A DNA stretch of 64,000 nucleotides from an uncultured Eubacteriales bacterium (GTDB lineage: Bacteria > Bacillota > Clostridia > Christensenellales > Pumilibacteraceae): positions 3,395 to 67,394 of the forward strand of contig UQSP01000003.1 of the NCBI GenBank assembly GCA_900543755.1, given 5' to 3'. The notes beneath the pieces were generated by a model, which did no database searches, was not told the DNA's origin, and saw only the letters and a list, made by a program, of their open reading frames with translations. Of the stretch, positions 33,639 to 42,016 are shown piece by piece. Numbering within the stretch: the first letter of the stretch is position 1; each line of letters begins with the position of its first letter. The translations under genes and the position numbers were made by a program.

Positions 33639-34663
33639 TCAGACTTCTACTTGACGCAGAAAAGAGATGAACACGGTTTTTGGTGAATTGTCAAACCAAG
33701 TGCAACACTTTTTGAGAAAAAGTTCAAATAAATCTTGTGGTTTTTGGAAATTTAATATCTTTTTCGGTCTGGCGTTAATTAACGCCAGATTTTTTTCGAG
33801 CGTTTTCGGAGAAACGCGAGAAAGATTATGTCCCTTAGGGTAGAATTCTCTCAATAATCCGTTTAGGTTCTCGTTCGTTCCTTTTTGCCAAGCACAATAT
33901 GGATCGGCAAAGTACATTTGGCAATTCAATGCGCTTTCTATTTCTCGCCGGTTAGCAAACTCCGAACCCCTATCACAAGTAATTGTTTTTACTGCTCCTT
34001 TCGGTAGTTGAGATAATGCAGTAATAACAGCCTTTGCAAGTGTACTGCCTTTCCTGTCAGGTAACTTTATCGCTATGTAAAACCGAGTTTTTCTTTCTGC
34101 AAGGGTGGCAAAACAAGCGCTTGTTTTGCCGCGCCCTGAAACTACCGTATCTGCTTCCCAATGCCCAAATTCCTTACGTTTATATACGCTTTTATCCCTT
34201 TTCCGTATAGATTTACCAGTGGCAAATCGCCCGCCGTTCCCAAGTCTTTTACGAGTTTTTCCTTTCTTTCTCAACACTTTGAGAATCCCTTTTGCTACGT
34301 AGCCTTCATACAACCAACGGTATATCGTTTTATGACAAGGCATTTTTAATTCGCATGGCGTATTTGCGATTTGCTCAGGCGACCACGTTGCTTGCAGTTT
34401 TTCTGTTATGTATTCAACTAGCTTTTCATTCCCGAACATACCACGATGACAAAAACGACGCCTAAACAAATACTTTTTATGCGCAGTGTGGGGATAGTAG
34501 GTGTTGTATTCGTATCTATTTGTATAGTTTCTTGCAATCTCGCGCGAGATTGAGCTGGGGCTACGCCCTAAAAGTTTTGCAATTTTGCGAAACTTAGTCC
34601 TTCCGTATAGTGTTTTCGTAGACAAGTTCGTTCTTCTATGGTAAAATGGCGGTAGCAGTTCAT
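33639..34663 (-). pseudogene. IS30-type transposase, frameshifted near the N-terminus
   Basis: A DDE transposase: HTH FRKIAKLLGRSPSSISREI, then catalytic Asp in HWEADTVV, Asp in TCDRGSEFA and Glu in GTNENLNGLL. The natural start is the ATG at 34663 with AAGGAG upstream, encoding MNCYRHFTIEERTCLRKHY, a normal IS30 beginning. That frame must join the rest at 34590-34592, where a run of three T (transcript sense) needs a fourth to read LSFRKIAKLL. As written, the long frame can only begin at a TTG (34625) lacking the first part. This is a true inactivating deletion or a homopolymer error. The C-terminal end runs past the left inner repeat. Confidence 0.85.
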
Positions 34664-34768
34664 ATATTTCTCCTTGTTGTTTTTTGTCCGGTAAACTTAT
34701 TATAACATAGATTTATATGAACTGTCATTTTTTTTGTAAGGTGTTGCACTTGATAGTATAATTCACCA
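33681..34768 (-). mobile_element. IS30-family insertion sequence, about 1.09 kb
   Basis: One transposase gene lies between inverted ends. The inner repeat CAAGTGCAACAC (33697-33708) matches GTGTTGCACTTG (34741-34752). Seven bases further out on each side TGGTGAATT (33681-33689) faces AATTCACCA (34760-34768). Either the ends are 28 bp with a variable middle, or the outer 9-bp arms are a palindromic target, which IS30 elements favour. I see no clear 2-3 bp target duplication outside 33681/34768. Confidence 0.8.
34699..34728 (-). promoter_or_regulatory. Promoter of the transposase gene
   Basis: Minus strand ATGACA (34723-34728), 18 bases, TATAAT (34699-34704). Confidence 0.6.
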
Positions 34769-34843
34769 TAAATCGGAAAGAAAAACTCTTACGGACAGAT
34801 TGTCTTTGACTGTTGTCAAGGAAAAGGAATAATTTAACTGCTT

Positions 34844-35482
34844 ATGAAATATAAAGGAATAATTTTCGATCTCGACGGAGTGCTGGTGCATACAGATAAA
34901 TATCATTATCTGGCATGGAAGCAGATAGCCGATCGTCTTGGTATATATTTTGATGAGAAAATAAACAACAAGCTGCGCGGAGTTTCGCGCATGGCCAGCC
35001 TTGAAATCATTCTTGAAGGAAGCACGAAAAAATTTTCTGACGAGCAAAAACAAAAACTTGCCGAAGAAAAAAACTCTGTTTACAGACAGTATCTTGAAGG
35101 ACTTACGCAAAGAGATCTTGGGGAGGGCGTGCTTCAAACTCTTGACAAATTAAAAACAATGGGGCTTAAACTTGCTGTGGGCAGCAGCTCACGCAATGCC
35201 GTATTGATATTAAAAAAGACCTGTATCTATGGTTTTTTTGACGCTGTATCGGATGGCAATAATATTGTAAAACCCAAGCCTGATCCGGAGGTGTTCATAA
35301 AAGCAGCTGATATGCTCGGTCTTTTGTGCGGACAATGCCTTGTAGTGGAGGATGCCGTTTCCGGAGCGCTTGCCGCAACGGCGGCAAATATGGATTGCGC
35401 CGCCATAGGCGATGCCGCAAAGCATAAGATAGCAACTTATAATATTGAGAACTTTTATCAACTGGTGGAAATAGTTTCTTAG
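34844..35482 (+). CDS. pgmB: Beta-phosphoglucomutase
   Basis: Converts beta-glucose 1-phosphate to glucose 6-phosphate, the usual partner of disaccharide phosphorylases. 212 residues: HAD motif I FDLDGVLVHTDKYHYLAW, the beta-PGM cap signature NNKLRGVSRMASLEIIL, motif II VGSSSRNA, Lys in VKPKPDPEVF and VVEDAVSGALAA. More AT-rich codons than the core genes. It lies directly beside the IS30 element and in front of the GH127 remnant, so it may be the surviving member of a transferred sugar cluster. The ribosome binding site is weak and distant. Confidence 0.88.
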   Translation: MKYKGIIFDLDGVLVHTDKYHYLAWKQIADRLGIYFDEKINNKLRGVSRMASLEIILEGSTKKFSDEQKQKLAEEKNSVYRQYLEGLTQRDLGEGVLQTLDKLKTMGLKLAVGSSSRNAVLILKKTCIYGFFDAVSDGNNIVKPKPDPEVFIKAADMLGLLCGQCLVVEDAVSGALAATAANMDCAAIGDAAKHKIATYNIENFYQLVEIVS

Positions 35483-35507
35483 GAAATAATACGGAGAGAA
35501 AGGAGTT

Positions 35508-35912
35508 ATGAAGGAGTTTGGACAGGTAGTGTTATCGATGATAATATTCTTTATTCCGTGAATAACCGCCTTAAAGAACGTAAAATTACGAGAAATCCTG
35601 AAGGTATAAAGTATGCCGAAAAAATCAAAATAAGTGGGGTAATGGACGATTATGTATCGTTCGTACTTGAACATCAGCTTAAAGACAGGGTTGTATGGCA
35701 TAAAATCTGTGAGGTTTTCTCGACTCGTGAAGATATTGACGATGAGGGCTGGCGCGGAGAATATTTCGGAAAACTCATGCGCGGAGCGGTGTATGCGTAT
35801 CGCTATACCCGGGATGAAGAGCTGTACGATATTTTGACGGCGACCGTTGAAGATTTGTTGCCTCGACAGGACGAATATGGCAGGTTTTCTACATATACCG
35901 TTGAAAAGCCCT
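35508..35912 (+). pseudogene. GH127 (beta-L-arabinofuranosidase-like) N-terminal fragment
   Basis: After a strong ribosome binding site (AAAGGAG) and ATG at 35508, the first codons are in a different frame from the recognisable part. That part starts about SVIDDNILYSVNNRL and continues YVSFVLEHQLKDR, WRGEYFGKLMRGAVYAYRYT and DEYGRFSTYTVEK. This matches the beginning of GH127/DUF1680 enzymes, whose catalytic Cys/Glu region lies much further on. The similarity stops at about 35905, and the next gene starts at 35913 in another frame. Only about 130 of 600+ residues remain, so it cannot be an active enzyme. Confidence 0.75.
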
Positions 35913-36527
35913 ATGGTTATTACATTCATCGGGCATCGGAATCCGAAATTTGATAACGATTTCCGCTTGCAATTAAAAAACAAAATTCTTACCCTTATCG
36001 ACGAAAAAAATGCCGATACCTTTTTATTCGGCAGCAGAAGTGCTTTCGACGCTCTATGCCTTGACATAGTCACTGAAATAAAATTAATTCGTCCACATAT
36101 AAAACGAGTTTATGTTCGGGCATCTTATCCGTTTATCGACGAAAGCTATAAAAAGTATCTTTTGGGTTTTTACGATGAAACATATATTCCCGATCAGGTA
36201 ATATACGCCGGCAAAGCCGCTTATGTGGAACGTAACAAATATTTAATTGATAAAGCAGACGTCTGTATTTTTTATTATAACGAAAACTATCAACCGCCGC
36301 TTACGCTGTCAAAGAAGAAAAAAAAACTCTTATCAACAAAAAAGCGGGACAAAAATCGCATACGATTACGCCGTGCAAAAGAAGAAAGCAATTATAAACC
36401 TTTTCATGTGAAAATAAAATACTCTTCTGATTGCAGCGGGATATTTGCGTGTGTTTATCTTGATAAAAGGAGCAAAACTGTAAAAAGCTTAAAAAGTTTT
36501 GACTTTAACTATGCTCTTTATTTTTAA
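35913..36527 (+). CDS. SLOG/DUF1273-like Rossmann protein
   Basis: 204 residues. MVITFIGHRNPKF at the start, DTFLFGSRSAFDALCLDIV, and YVERNKYLIDKADVCIFYYNEN match the SLOG superfamily DUF1273/YpsA group, thought to bind nucleotides or their derivatives. The C-terminal GIFACVYLDKRSKTVKSL replaces the usual SGT-xxAYEYA closing helix. Between lies a Lys/Arg-rich insert (KKKKKLLSTKKRDKNRIRLRR). AT-rich. It lacks a good ribosome binding site because its upstream region is the GH127 fragment, consistent with a deletion junction. Expression is uncertain. Confidence 0.65.
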   Translation: MVITFIGHRNPKFDNDFRLQLKNKILTLIDEKNADTFLFGSRSAFDALCLDIVTEIKLIRPHIKRVYVRASYPFIDESYKKYLLGFYDETYIPDQVIYAGKAAYVERNKYLIDKADVCIFYYNENYQPPLTLSKKKKKLLSTKKRDKNRIRLRRAKEESNYKPFHVKIKYSSDCSGIFACVYLDKRSKTVKSLKSFDFNYALYF

Positions 36528-36911
36528 TTAACTCCAATGCCGTGCGTGGTGGTGAAAGACGCGCGTTCAAGGCAAAGCATTTTAAGTCGTTGTATGTTCT
36601 ATACGCAAGTGTTGTGTACGCAATGCAAGCGCATGGTTGACTTGCGCATTAAGGGCGATGCTGCGCGATTCGGGGTAAAACGCTGTTCTGTACGCGACAA
36701 ATAGTGATTTTAGTGCCCAACGACAAAAGCGCGAATGAAAGAAGCGTTTATAAGCGTCTTTTCTATAATTTAAATAACAGTACGCTTAAAAGAGGCGTCA
36801 TTTTTTATTTTTAAAGCGGATTAAACGCGTCGGGCGGGCGAAATGCGTCAACGGTTTTCTGAAAGTTTCGAAAAAAAATAATAATTTACATAAAAAATTT
36901 TTCGAAAAATA
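36528..36911. other. Intergenic stretch downstream of the accessory patch
   Basis: No gene is seen. GCGCA/TGCGC words recur around 36629-36680. An imperfect hairpin AGCGTCTTTT/AAAAGAGGCGT (36750-36800) is followed by a T-run and could terminate the SLOG transcript. Confidence 0.5.
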
Positions 36912-36940
36912 TTGACAAGGAGGAGAAAGACGTGTATAAT
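36912..36940 (+). promoter_or_regulatory. SigA promoter of the InlB-repeat lipoprotein
   Basis: TTGACA (36912-36917), 17 bases, TATAAT (36935-36940): a perfect consensus. CGGAGGAG follows before the ATG. Confidence 0.85.
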
Positions 36941-36972
36941 CTAATTACATAAACAATCGGAGGAGAATAAAA

Positions 36973-39540
36973 ATGGGGAAAAAATCTAAATTGTTTGCCG
37001 TTTTGATGACTCTTTTGCTTATAGTTGCGGCGGTGGGATTTGTCGCCTGCGACGGAGGGAAGGTAACCAAGTACACGGTTGCGTTCCAAAGCAACGGAGG
37101 CAGTCAAGTGGCAAGTGTTACGCTTGCGGAGGGAGAGGTATTAAACGAACCTACCGCGCCCACGCGTGACGGATACGAGTTTGACGGCTGGTATAAGGAC
37201 GCCGCGCTTACCGAAAGAATGACGTTCCCTTTCACCATGGGCAAGGAGAGTTTCAATCTTTACGCCAAATGGAAAAAGGGTGATTACACAATTACTTTCG
37301 ACAGCAACGGCGGCACGGAAATTTCCGCAATTTCGTCGCCTGCTTTCGATAAGGTAGAGGAGCCTGACGCTCCCACGAAAGCCGACCGCGTGTTTGCGGG
37401 CTGGTTCACGGACGAGGAATGCACCGTTCCTTTTGATTTCGTCATGCCTAACCGTGACCTTACGGTATATGCGCGCTGGCTTAAGCTGGAAGAAAAGACT
37501 GCTTTCGAGTTTAATTCCGGCTGGATAAGCGGCGATCGTACGGCATACACTCTCACCGAAGAGGACGGAGTGACCACGATAACCGCGCTTGCCGATAAAG
37601 GCACATATTCTTACGTGGGAATAAAGATTCCTTACAACGTTAAAAATTACGGCGCGTTTGTGTTTACGTTTACGGGCACCGCGGACGAAGAGGTGCTTAT
37701 CAAGTGCCAGAACGGCGGAGTAACCACCGTTGAGACCCGCGTCGCCATGAACGGAAAGGAAAATCAGACATACGTCTGGACGGTTAAACCCGAAAACCTG
37801 ACCGACGGCCGGGCGGCAATGGACTTTTACCTGTTCCTGCGTCCGGGCCTTGAGGGCGAAGGCGCAACCATTGCAATAAAAAGCCTTAAGCTTTACCGCG
37901 TGCTGGGCGAAGACGACCCCTATCAGTCCGCTTTGTTCTTTGAGACCAACGGCGGCACGGCGGTAAGCCCCATATTTGCCGAAACGGGAGCCACTATTAC
38001 CGCGCCCGCAGATGAGCCCGTTAAAGCCGGTTACGATTTCGAAGCGTGGTATGCAGGTGCAGACCTTACTACGCCTTACGTTTTCGGCACCATGCCCGAA
38101 GGCAAGACTTTCGTTTACGCGAAGTATGCGCCCAAAAACGAAGTAACTCTTACTTTTGAAACCAACGGCGGCACGGCGGTAGAGCCTCTTACGTTGCCTG
38201 CAACGGCGCCCATCGACGCACAGTACATACCTACTACAACTAAAGACGGCGTCATTTTCGATGCGTGGTACTTCGAACCCACGTTCGAAACCAAGTTTGA
38301 CTTCAAGTTCATGCCCGCTGAAAGCAAGACGCTTTATGCGCGTTGGGGCGTGCTGGAGGAAACTTCCAAAATCGAACTTTCCACCGAGATTGCTTCCGCA
38401 ACCGGTTACACCATGACCGACAACGGCGACGGAACCACTACCGTTTCCATAGCTGCGGGCAAGTCCACTTATCAGATGTTTACTTCTTATCTCGAGCTTA
38501 ACGCGAAAGACTACACGTATTTCAGAATCACGTTTACGGGTACCGAAGGCAAGAAGATACTGTTCAAAACCCAGAACGGCGGAGTAAAAGCTACCGAAGT
38601 TAAAGTCGACATGACGGGTGAGGAGCAGACTTACTTGTGGAAAGTGGCTCCCGAAAGCCTTCCCGACGGAACGGCAGGCGCGATGAACTTCTATATGTGC
38701 CTTGACCCCGGTACCAAACACGACGTGGCACCCGACCCCGCAATCAGCGTTACCGTTACTTCCATAGAGCTTTTGCGTCTTAAGACTGAAGGCGCAAATG
38801 ACAGCTACGCCGTGCATTTCATGGCTGACGGCGGCCTTGTGGACGACAAAGCGGTTCCCACTGCTTTCTATGAAGCGGGCGAAACGCTTGCGCTTCCTGT
38901 TCCCGAAAAAGTAGGACATACGTTTGACGGCTGGTATACCGATCCCGAGCTTACCGAAGCTTTCGCGGAAACGACCATGCCCGAAAGAAACATTATCCTT
39001 TACGCTAAATATACCGCTACCGCAGAGCCTTTTGCATTAAGCAAGGAAAACTGGACGGTCGTTGACCCCGAGTCGACTTCTTACGCGGTAACCGCGGTGG
39101 AAGAGGGCGCTAAGGTTAATTTTGACCACACCAACAACGGCGGCTGGGATAATTACAATTCCGGCGCATGCTACAACGTCACCGACCATCCCATTGAAAA
39201 CACTAAACTCACCCTTTCTATTGACCTTGTGAAAGCCAACTATGCGTCCAAGGAAACAAGACCCGGCATCGTTATCGAGGTTTACCTTTATAAAGCCGAG
39301 GATAATTATACTTTCAACGGCAATCAGTTCAAGACTACTGCGTTCCCCACGGAGGGCGGCTCGGTAGATATCGAAATCGACCTTGTCAATCCCAAGGGAG
39401 CAAACGCAGCCCAGAAGCAGTACCTCAGCGAAATGCTCGAGGACGGAAACTTCGGCATAATGGTCATCATCATGTGCGGTTTCGATAAAGCGGATTACGG
39501 CAACGGTAATTTCATCATTACCGAAGCGGTGTTCAGTTAA
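36973..39540 (+). CDS. Lipoprotein with InlB-type B-repeats and beta-sandwich modules
   Basis: A surface-anchored 855-residue protein. The signal peptide ends in lipobox VAC (Cys26). Five Listeria-Bacteroides (InlB B) repeats lie near residues 34-97, 98-163, 316-385, 391-458 and 612-680, each with an F-x-(S/T)NGG start, a (F/W)-x-GWY- or AWY-type middle and a YA(K/R)(W/Y) end. Between them are two copies of a roughly 140-residue beta-sandwich (about 175-312 and 465-605) sharing FTGT, KxQNGGV and an ATP-independent, non-enzymatic look. A third type of beta domain fills 690-855. A role in binding glycans or proteins is likely; no catalytic motif. A ribosome binding site (GGAGGAG) and strong promoter suggest high expression. 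Confidence 0.85.
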   Translation: MGKKSKLFAVLMTLLLIVAAVGFVACDGGKVTKYTVAFQSNGGSQVASVTLAEGEVLNEPTAPTRDGYEFDGWYKDAALTERMTFPFTMGKESFNLYAKWKKGDYTITFDSNGGTEISAISSPAFDKVEEPDAPTKADRVFAGWFTDEECTVPFDFVMPNRDLTVYARWLKLEEKTAFEFNSGWISGDRTAYTLTEEDGVTTITALADKGTYSYVGIKIPYNVKNYGAFVFTFTGTADEEVLIKCQNGGVTTVETRVAMNGKENQTYVWTVKPENLTDGRAAMDFYLFLRPGLEGEGATIAIKSLKLYRVLGEDDPYQSALFFETNGGTAVSPIFAETGATITAPADEPVKAGYDFEAWYAGADLTTPYVFGTMPEGKTFVYAKYAPKNEVTLTFETNGGTAVEPLTLPATAPIDAQYIPTTTKDGVIFDAWYFEPTFETKFDFKFMPAESKTLYARWGVLEETSKIELSTEIASATGYTMTDNGDGTTTVSIAAGKSTYQMFTSYLELNAKDYTYFRITFTGTEGKKILFKTQNGGVKATEVKVDMTGEEQTYLWKVAPESLPDGTAGAMNFYMCLDPGTKHDVAPDPAISVTVTSIELLRLKTEGANDSYAVHFMADGGLVDDKAVPTAFYEAGETLALPVPEKVGHTFDGWYTDPELTEAFAETTMPERNIILYAKYTATAEPFALSKENWTVVDPESTSYAVTAVEEGAKVNFDHTNNGGWDNYNSGACYNVTDHPIENTKLTLSIDLVKANYASKETRPGIVIEVYLYKAEDNYTFNGNQFKTTAFPTEGGSVDIEIDLVNPKGANAAQKQYLSEMLEDGNFGIMVIIMCGFDKADYGNGNFIITEAVFS

Positions 39541-39552
39541 GGAGGAGTCAAT

Positions 39553-40488
39553 ATGAAAAAAAGTTTGATTTCCATACTGGTTTTGATTATGGTTTTAAGT
39601 TCGGTTTTTATGCTTGCTTGTAAAGAACCTACCGAAGAAGTAATTCCCGCTCCTGCCCCCGAAGGGGTTGAGGCGGAGTCGCTTGGCGAATACGGCAAGG
39701 TGACGCTTTCTTTCGGTGCGTTCAGCGACATTCACTTCAGCAGCGTTTGCGACAAACAAGTCAAAGAATATTATCCCAAAGCGCTTGCCGACATCATGAA
39801 GCAGACGGGCAACCGTCTCAGCGCCGTAACCGTTTCGGGTGACTTTTCCGAAGGTTTCGCCGCCGATTACGACACTCTCATTCAGTATACGATAGCGCGC
39901 GTGGGTGACGAAGTTCCCCTTATCGCGTCTTACGGCAACCACGAGGGCAACGGCAAACACTTCCAGTACGAGGCAAAGTTCGGTAAACCCGTGGACAACG
40001 TGACGGTGGTAAACGGCTACAACTTCATTTGCGTGGGCGCTCATTCGGGCGATACCTACACGGAGGAACAGGCTGAATGGCTGGACGAGCAGCTTGCAAC
40101 CATGACCGCCGCCGACCCCGATAAGCCCGTGTTCATTCTCATTCACCATCCCGTGAAAGGTACGCATGACGATTGGACGCAGGTTAACGGAAATCCCGAG
40201 CTTCAGTCTACGCTGGTAAAATATCCTCAGGCGTTCGTGCTTTGCGGACATCAGCATCAGCCGTTCAGCGCGGATTCGCTTTGGAAAGGCGAGTACATTT
40301 CCTTCCGTAACTCTTATCTTCGCAACGAGACCGAAGGACAGTACGCCATTATCCGCGTTACCGACCTTAACTATGTAGTCATCAAAAAGTATTCCATTAA
40401 GCCCGGCGACATTGCTCCTACTTATATGGGCGACGATTACGTCATTAATCTCAACGAGTTTTACGACTCTAAGGAAGATGCAGCCTGA
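39553..40488 (+). CDS. Calcineurin-like metallophosphoesterase lipoprotein
   Basis: 311 residues, lipobox LAC (Cys23). All five metal-binding blocks of the metallophosphoesterase fold are present: FSDIHFS, SGDFSEG, YGNHEGNG, ILIHHPVKG and CGHQHQP. It is therefore likely an active extracytoplasmic phosphatase or phosphodiesterase of unknown substrate. It starts 12 bp after the InlB-repeat lipoprotein with its own GGAGG, so the two form an operon. Confidence 0.88.
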   Translation: MKKSLISILVLIMVLSSVFMLACKEPTEEVIPAPAPEGVEAESLGEYGKVTLSFGAFSDIHFSSVCDKQVKEYYPKALADIMKQTGNRLSAVTVSGDFSEGFAADYDTLIQYTIARVGDEVPLIASYGNHEGNGKHFQYEAKFGKPVDNVTVVNGYNFICVGAHSGDTYTEEQAEWLDEQLATMTAADPDKPVFILIHHPVKGTHDDWTQVNGNPELQSTLVKYPQAFVLCGHQHQPFSADSLWKGEYISFRNSYLRNETEGQYAIIRVTDLNYVVIKKYSIKPGDIAPTYMGDDYVINLNEFYDSKEDAA

Positions 40489-40491
40489 CGC

Positions 40492-40520
40492 TTGCGTTTT
40501 TAGCCCGTTTGTAGTATAAT
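40492..40520 (+). promoter_or_regulatory. Promoter of the LacI-type gene, leaderless geometry
   Basis: TTGCGT (40492-40497), 17 bases, TATAAT (40515-40520). Only seven bases separate the -10 box from the ATG at 40528, so the transcript probably starts at or beside the start codon. Confidence 0.7.
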
Positions 40521-40527
40521 TTTCAAC

Positions 40528-41511
40528 ATGAAAGTAACCATTTCAGACATAGCCAAAATTGCAAAATGCTCCGTCAGCACGGTGTCAAAGGCACTGTCCG
40601 ACTCATCTGACCTCAATGTTAAAACCAAAGAGGAAATTCTGAAGTATGCGGTGGAGCTAGGGTACAATTTCTCCCGTAAAAAAGCAAATGCAAAGGGAAA
40701 AATAGCGGCGTTTGTGCAAAGCACCAAATTGGATACCATCAGGTTCGAGTATCAGATGCTGTTCAATTTTAACCTTATTGCCGGCAGAAACGGTTACGAT
40801 GTGGAAATTATTCAGAAAAACACGTCCGATCACCTTTGGGAATACCGCCATGAAACGGAGGGCAAGGATTACGCGGGGGTTTTCTTACTGCGCACCAGCG
40901 ATATAGAGCGTGTCAGGGAAGATATTATGAAAAGCTCTTTGCCGATAGTGGCGTTCGACCAGGAATTCGACCGGGAAAACGCCGCGTCGGTGGGCTGCGA
41001 CAACGCTTGCGGCATTAAACTTGCAGTGCAGCACCTTGTGGCGCTGGGGCACAAAAAAATCGCGTTCTACGGCGGCTCGCCGACGGCGCTTGTGTCGATT
41101 GAAAGGAAAAAAAGTTTCATTCTTTCCATGCGCGCAAACGATATTCCCGTTTATCCCGAGCTCATCGCGGAAAGCAACTTTTCCCAGAATTTCGCGCCGT
41201 ACATAATTCCCGACTTTATAGAAAACGGCGCTACGGCAATAGTGTGCGCATCCGACCTTCTTGCCAAATACGCCGTGGACGAAATCGTCAGAAACGGACT
41301 TAGCGTGCCAAACGATATCTCCGTCGTGGGCTTCGACAACGTACCCATAGCCGAGGAAGTCGGTCTTACTACCGTAAACCAGAACATTGCGGAAATAGGA
41401 AAAAGCGCGTTTTATCTTCTCGACAACCTCATCAACGGCGTTCCCGTAAACAGACTTACTTTCAGGCCTCGGCTTGTCGTAAGGCAATCTACCTCAAAGC
41501 TCTTACCTTAA
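40528..41511 (+). CDS. LacI family transcriptional regulator
   Basis: 327 residues: N-terminal HTH (VTISDIAKIAKCSVSTVSKAL) with hinge, then a periplasmic-binding-protein-like sensor (AVQHLVALGHKKIAFYGG, ATAIVCASDLLAKYAVDEI, DISVVGFDNVPIAEEVGLTT). It presumably responds to a sugar and controls nearby carbohydrate genes. There is no Shine-Dalgarno before the ATG and the promoter -10 box is immediately upstream, so translation is probably leaderless. No clear LacI-type operator palindrome was recognised nearby. Confidence 0.9.
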   Translation: MKVTISDIAKIAKCSVSTVSKALSDSSDLNVKTKEEILKYAVELGYNFSRKKANAKGKIAAFVQSTKLDTIRFEYQMLFNFNLIAGRNGYDVEIIQKNTSDHLWEYRHETEGKDYAGVFLLRTSDIERVREDIMKSSLPIVAFDQEFDRENAASVGCDNACGIKLAVQHLVALGHKKIAFYGGSPTALVSIERKKSFILSMRANDIPVYPELIAESNFSQNFAPYIIPDFIENGATAIVCASDLLAKYAVDEIVRNGLSVPNDISVVGFDNVPIAEEVGLTTVNQNIAEIGKSAFYLLDNLINGVPVNRLTFRPRLVVRQSTSKLLP

Positions 41512-41583
41512 AGGCGCCATACAGGGTTATCGACCTTAAAGCTTCATATTTCTTACGTTTTACACGTAATCAAGACATTCATT

Positions 41584-41797
41584 CTTCTTCATACTCCTTA
41601 TTTTTGTCATCGGGCGACGGGACGCATTATGTCCGGTTGTCCTTTGACGTTTTAAAATCCGCGACTGAGTTTGTTTTTATGCCGCGGATTTTTATTATTT
41701 TTTTTGCTTGGGTAACTATTAAATCATCTCGTTGCTTTTAAGGTGCCCGCGAGCGTTAAAAATAAGCCGCGCGGTTAAAAACAATGTGAGAGAAAGA
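41584..41797 (+). repeat. Dispersed 214-bp direct repeat, copy 1
   Basis: Over 90% identical to 58762-58972, from CTTCTTCATACTCCTTATTT through CGACGGGACGCATTATGTCC to GTGCCCGCGAGCGTTAAAAA and AAGCCGCGCGGTTAAA. It contains a terminator hairpin. The two copies are in the same orientation and bracket the 17-kb ArsR-to-giant-lipoprotein block. No coding frame is shared. Confidence 0.9.
41654..41706 (+). terminator. Terminator inside repeat copy 1
   Basis: AAAATCCGCG (41654-41663) with CGCGGATTTT (41683-41692), then T-rich ATTATTTTTTTT. It lies downstream of the LacI-type gene. Confidence 0.75.
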
Positions 41798-42016
41798 AGA
41801 GGAGAGAGTTTAAATTGGGCAGAGAAAAAAAGAAACGATGCGGAGGGCAAAGGCGATGCAAATTGCTGATTCGTTCGGGGGGAAGGCGGCTAGCTTATTA
41901 CAATGTCGGCGCAGCGTTATTCAAATATGGATAAAAAAAGCTTATGATGCATTACAATAAGAGTTTTATGCGACAAATCAAACAGTATTATGATCCGATA
42001 TGAAAAATTAAGCATC
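41798..42016. other. Intergenic remainder between repeat copy 1 and the ArsR-like gene
   Basis: AT-rich and purine-rich. GGCAAAGGCGATGCAAATTG and similar words; no gene or terminator recognised. Confidence 0.45.

Noticed and set aside
33402..33686. Open frame of 94 codons across tRNA-Ser
   Set aside because: It reads through the tRNA and its terminator. Only its last third looks protein-like and is reported as a possible remnant.
37141..38919. A 592-codon open frame antisense to the InlB-repeat lipoprotein
   Set aside because: It has no ribosome binding site or family signature and mirrors the codon bias of the strong coding frame on the other strand. The same applies to the 376-codon frame antisense to clpB (26660-27790).
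41584..41797. Insertion sequence or integrase attachment site
   Set aside because: The repeat has no transposase, no terminal inverted repeats and no tRNA overlap, so it is described only as a dispersed repeat.
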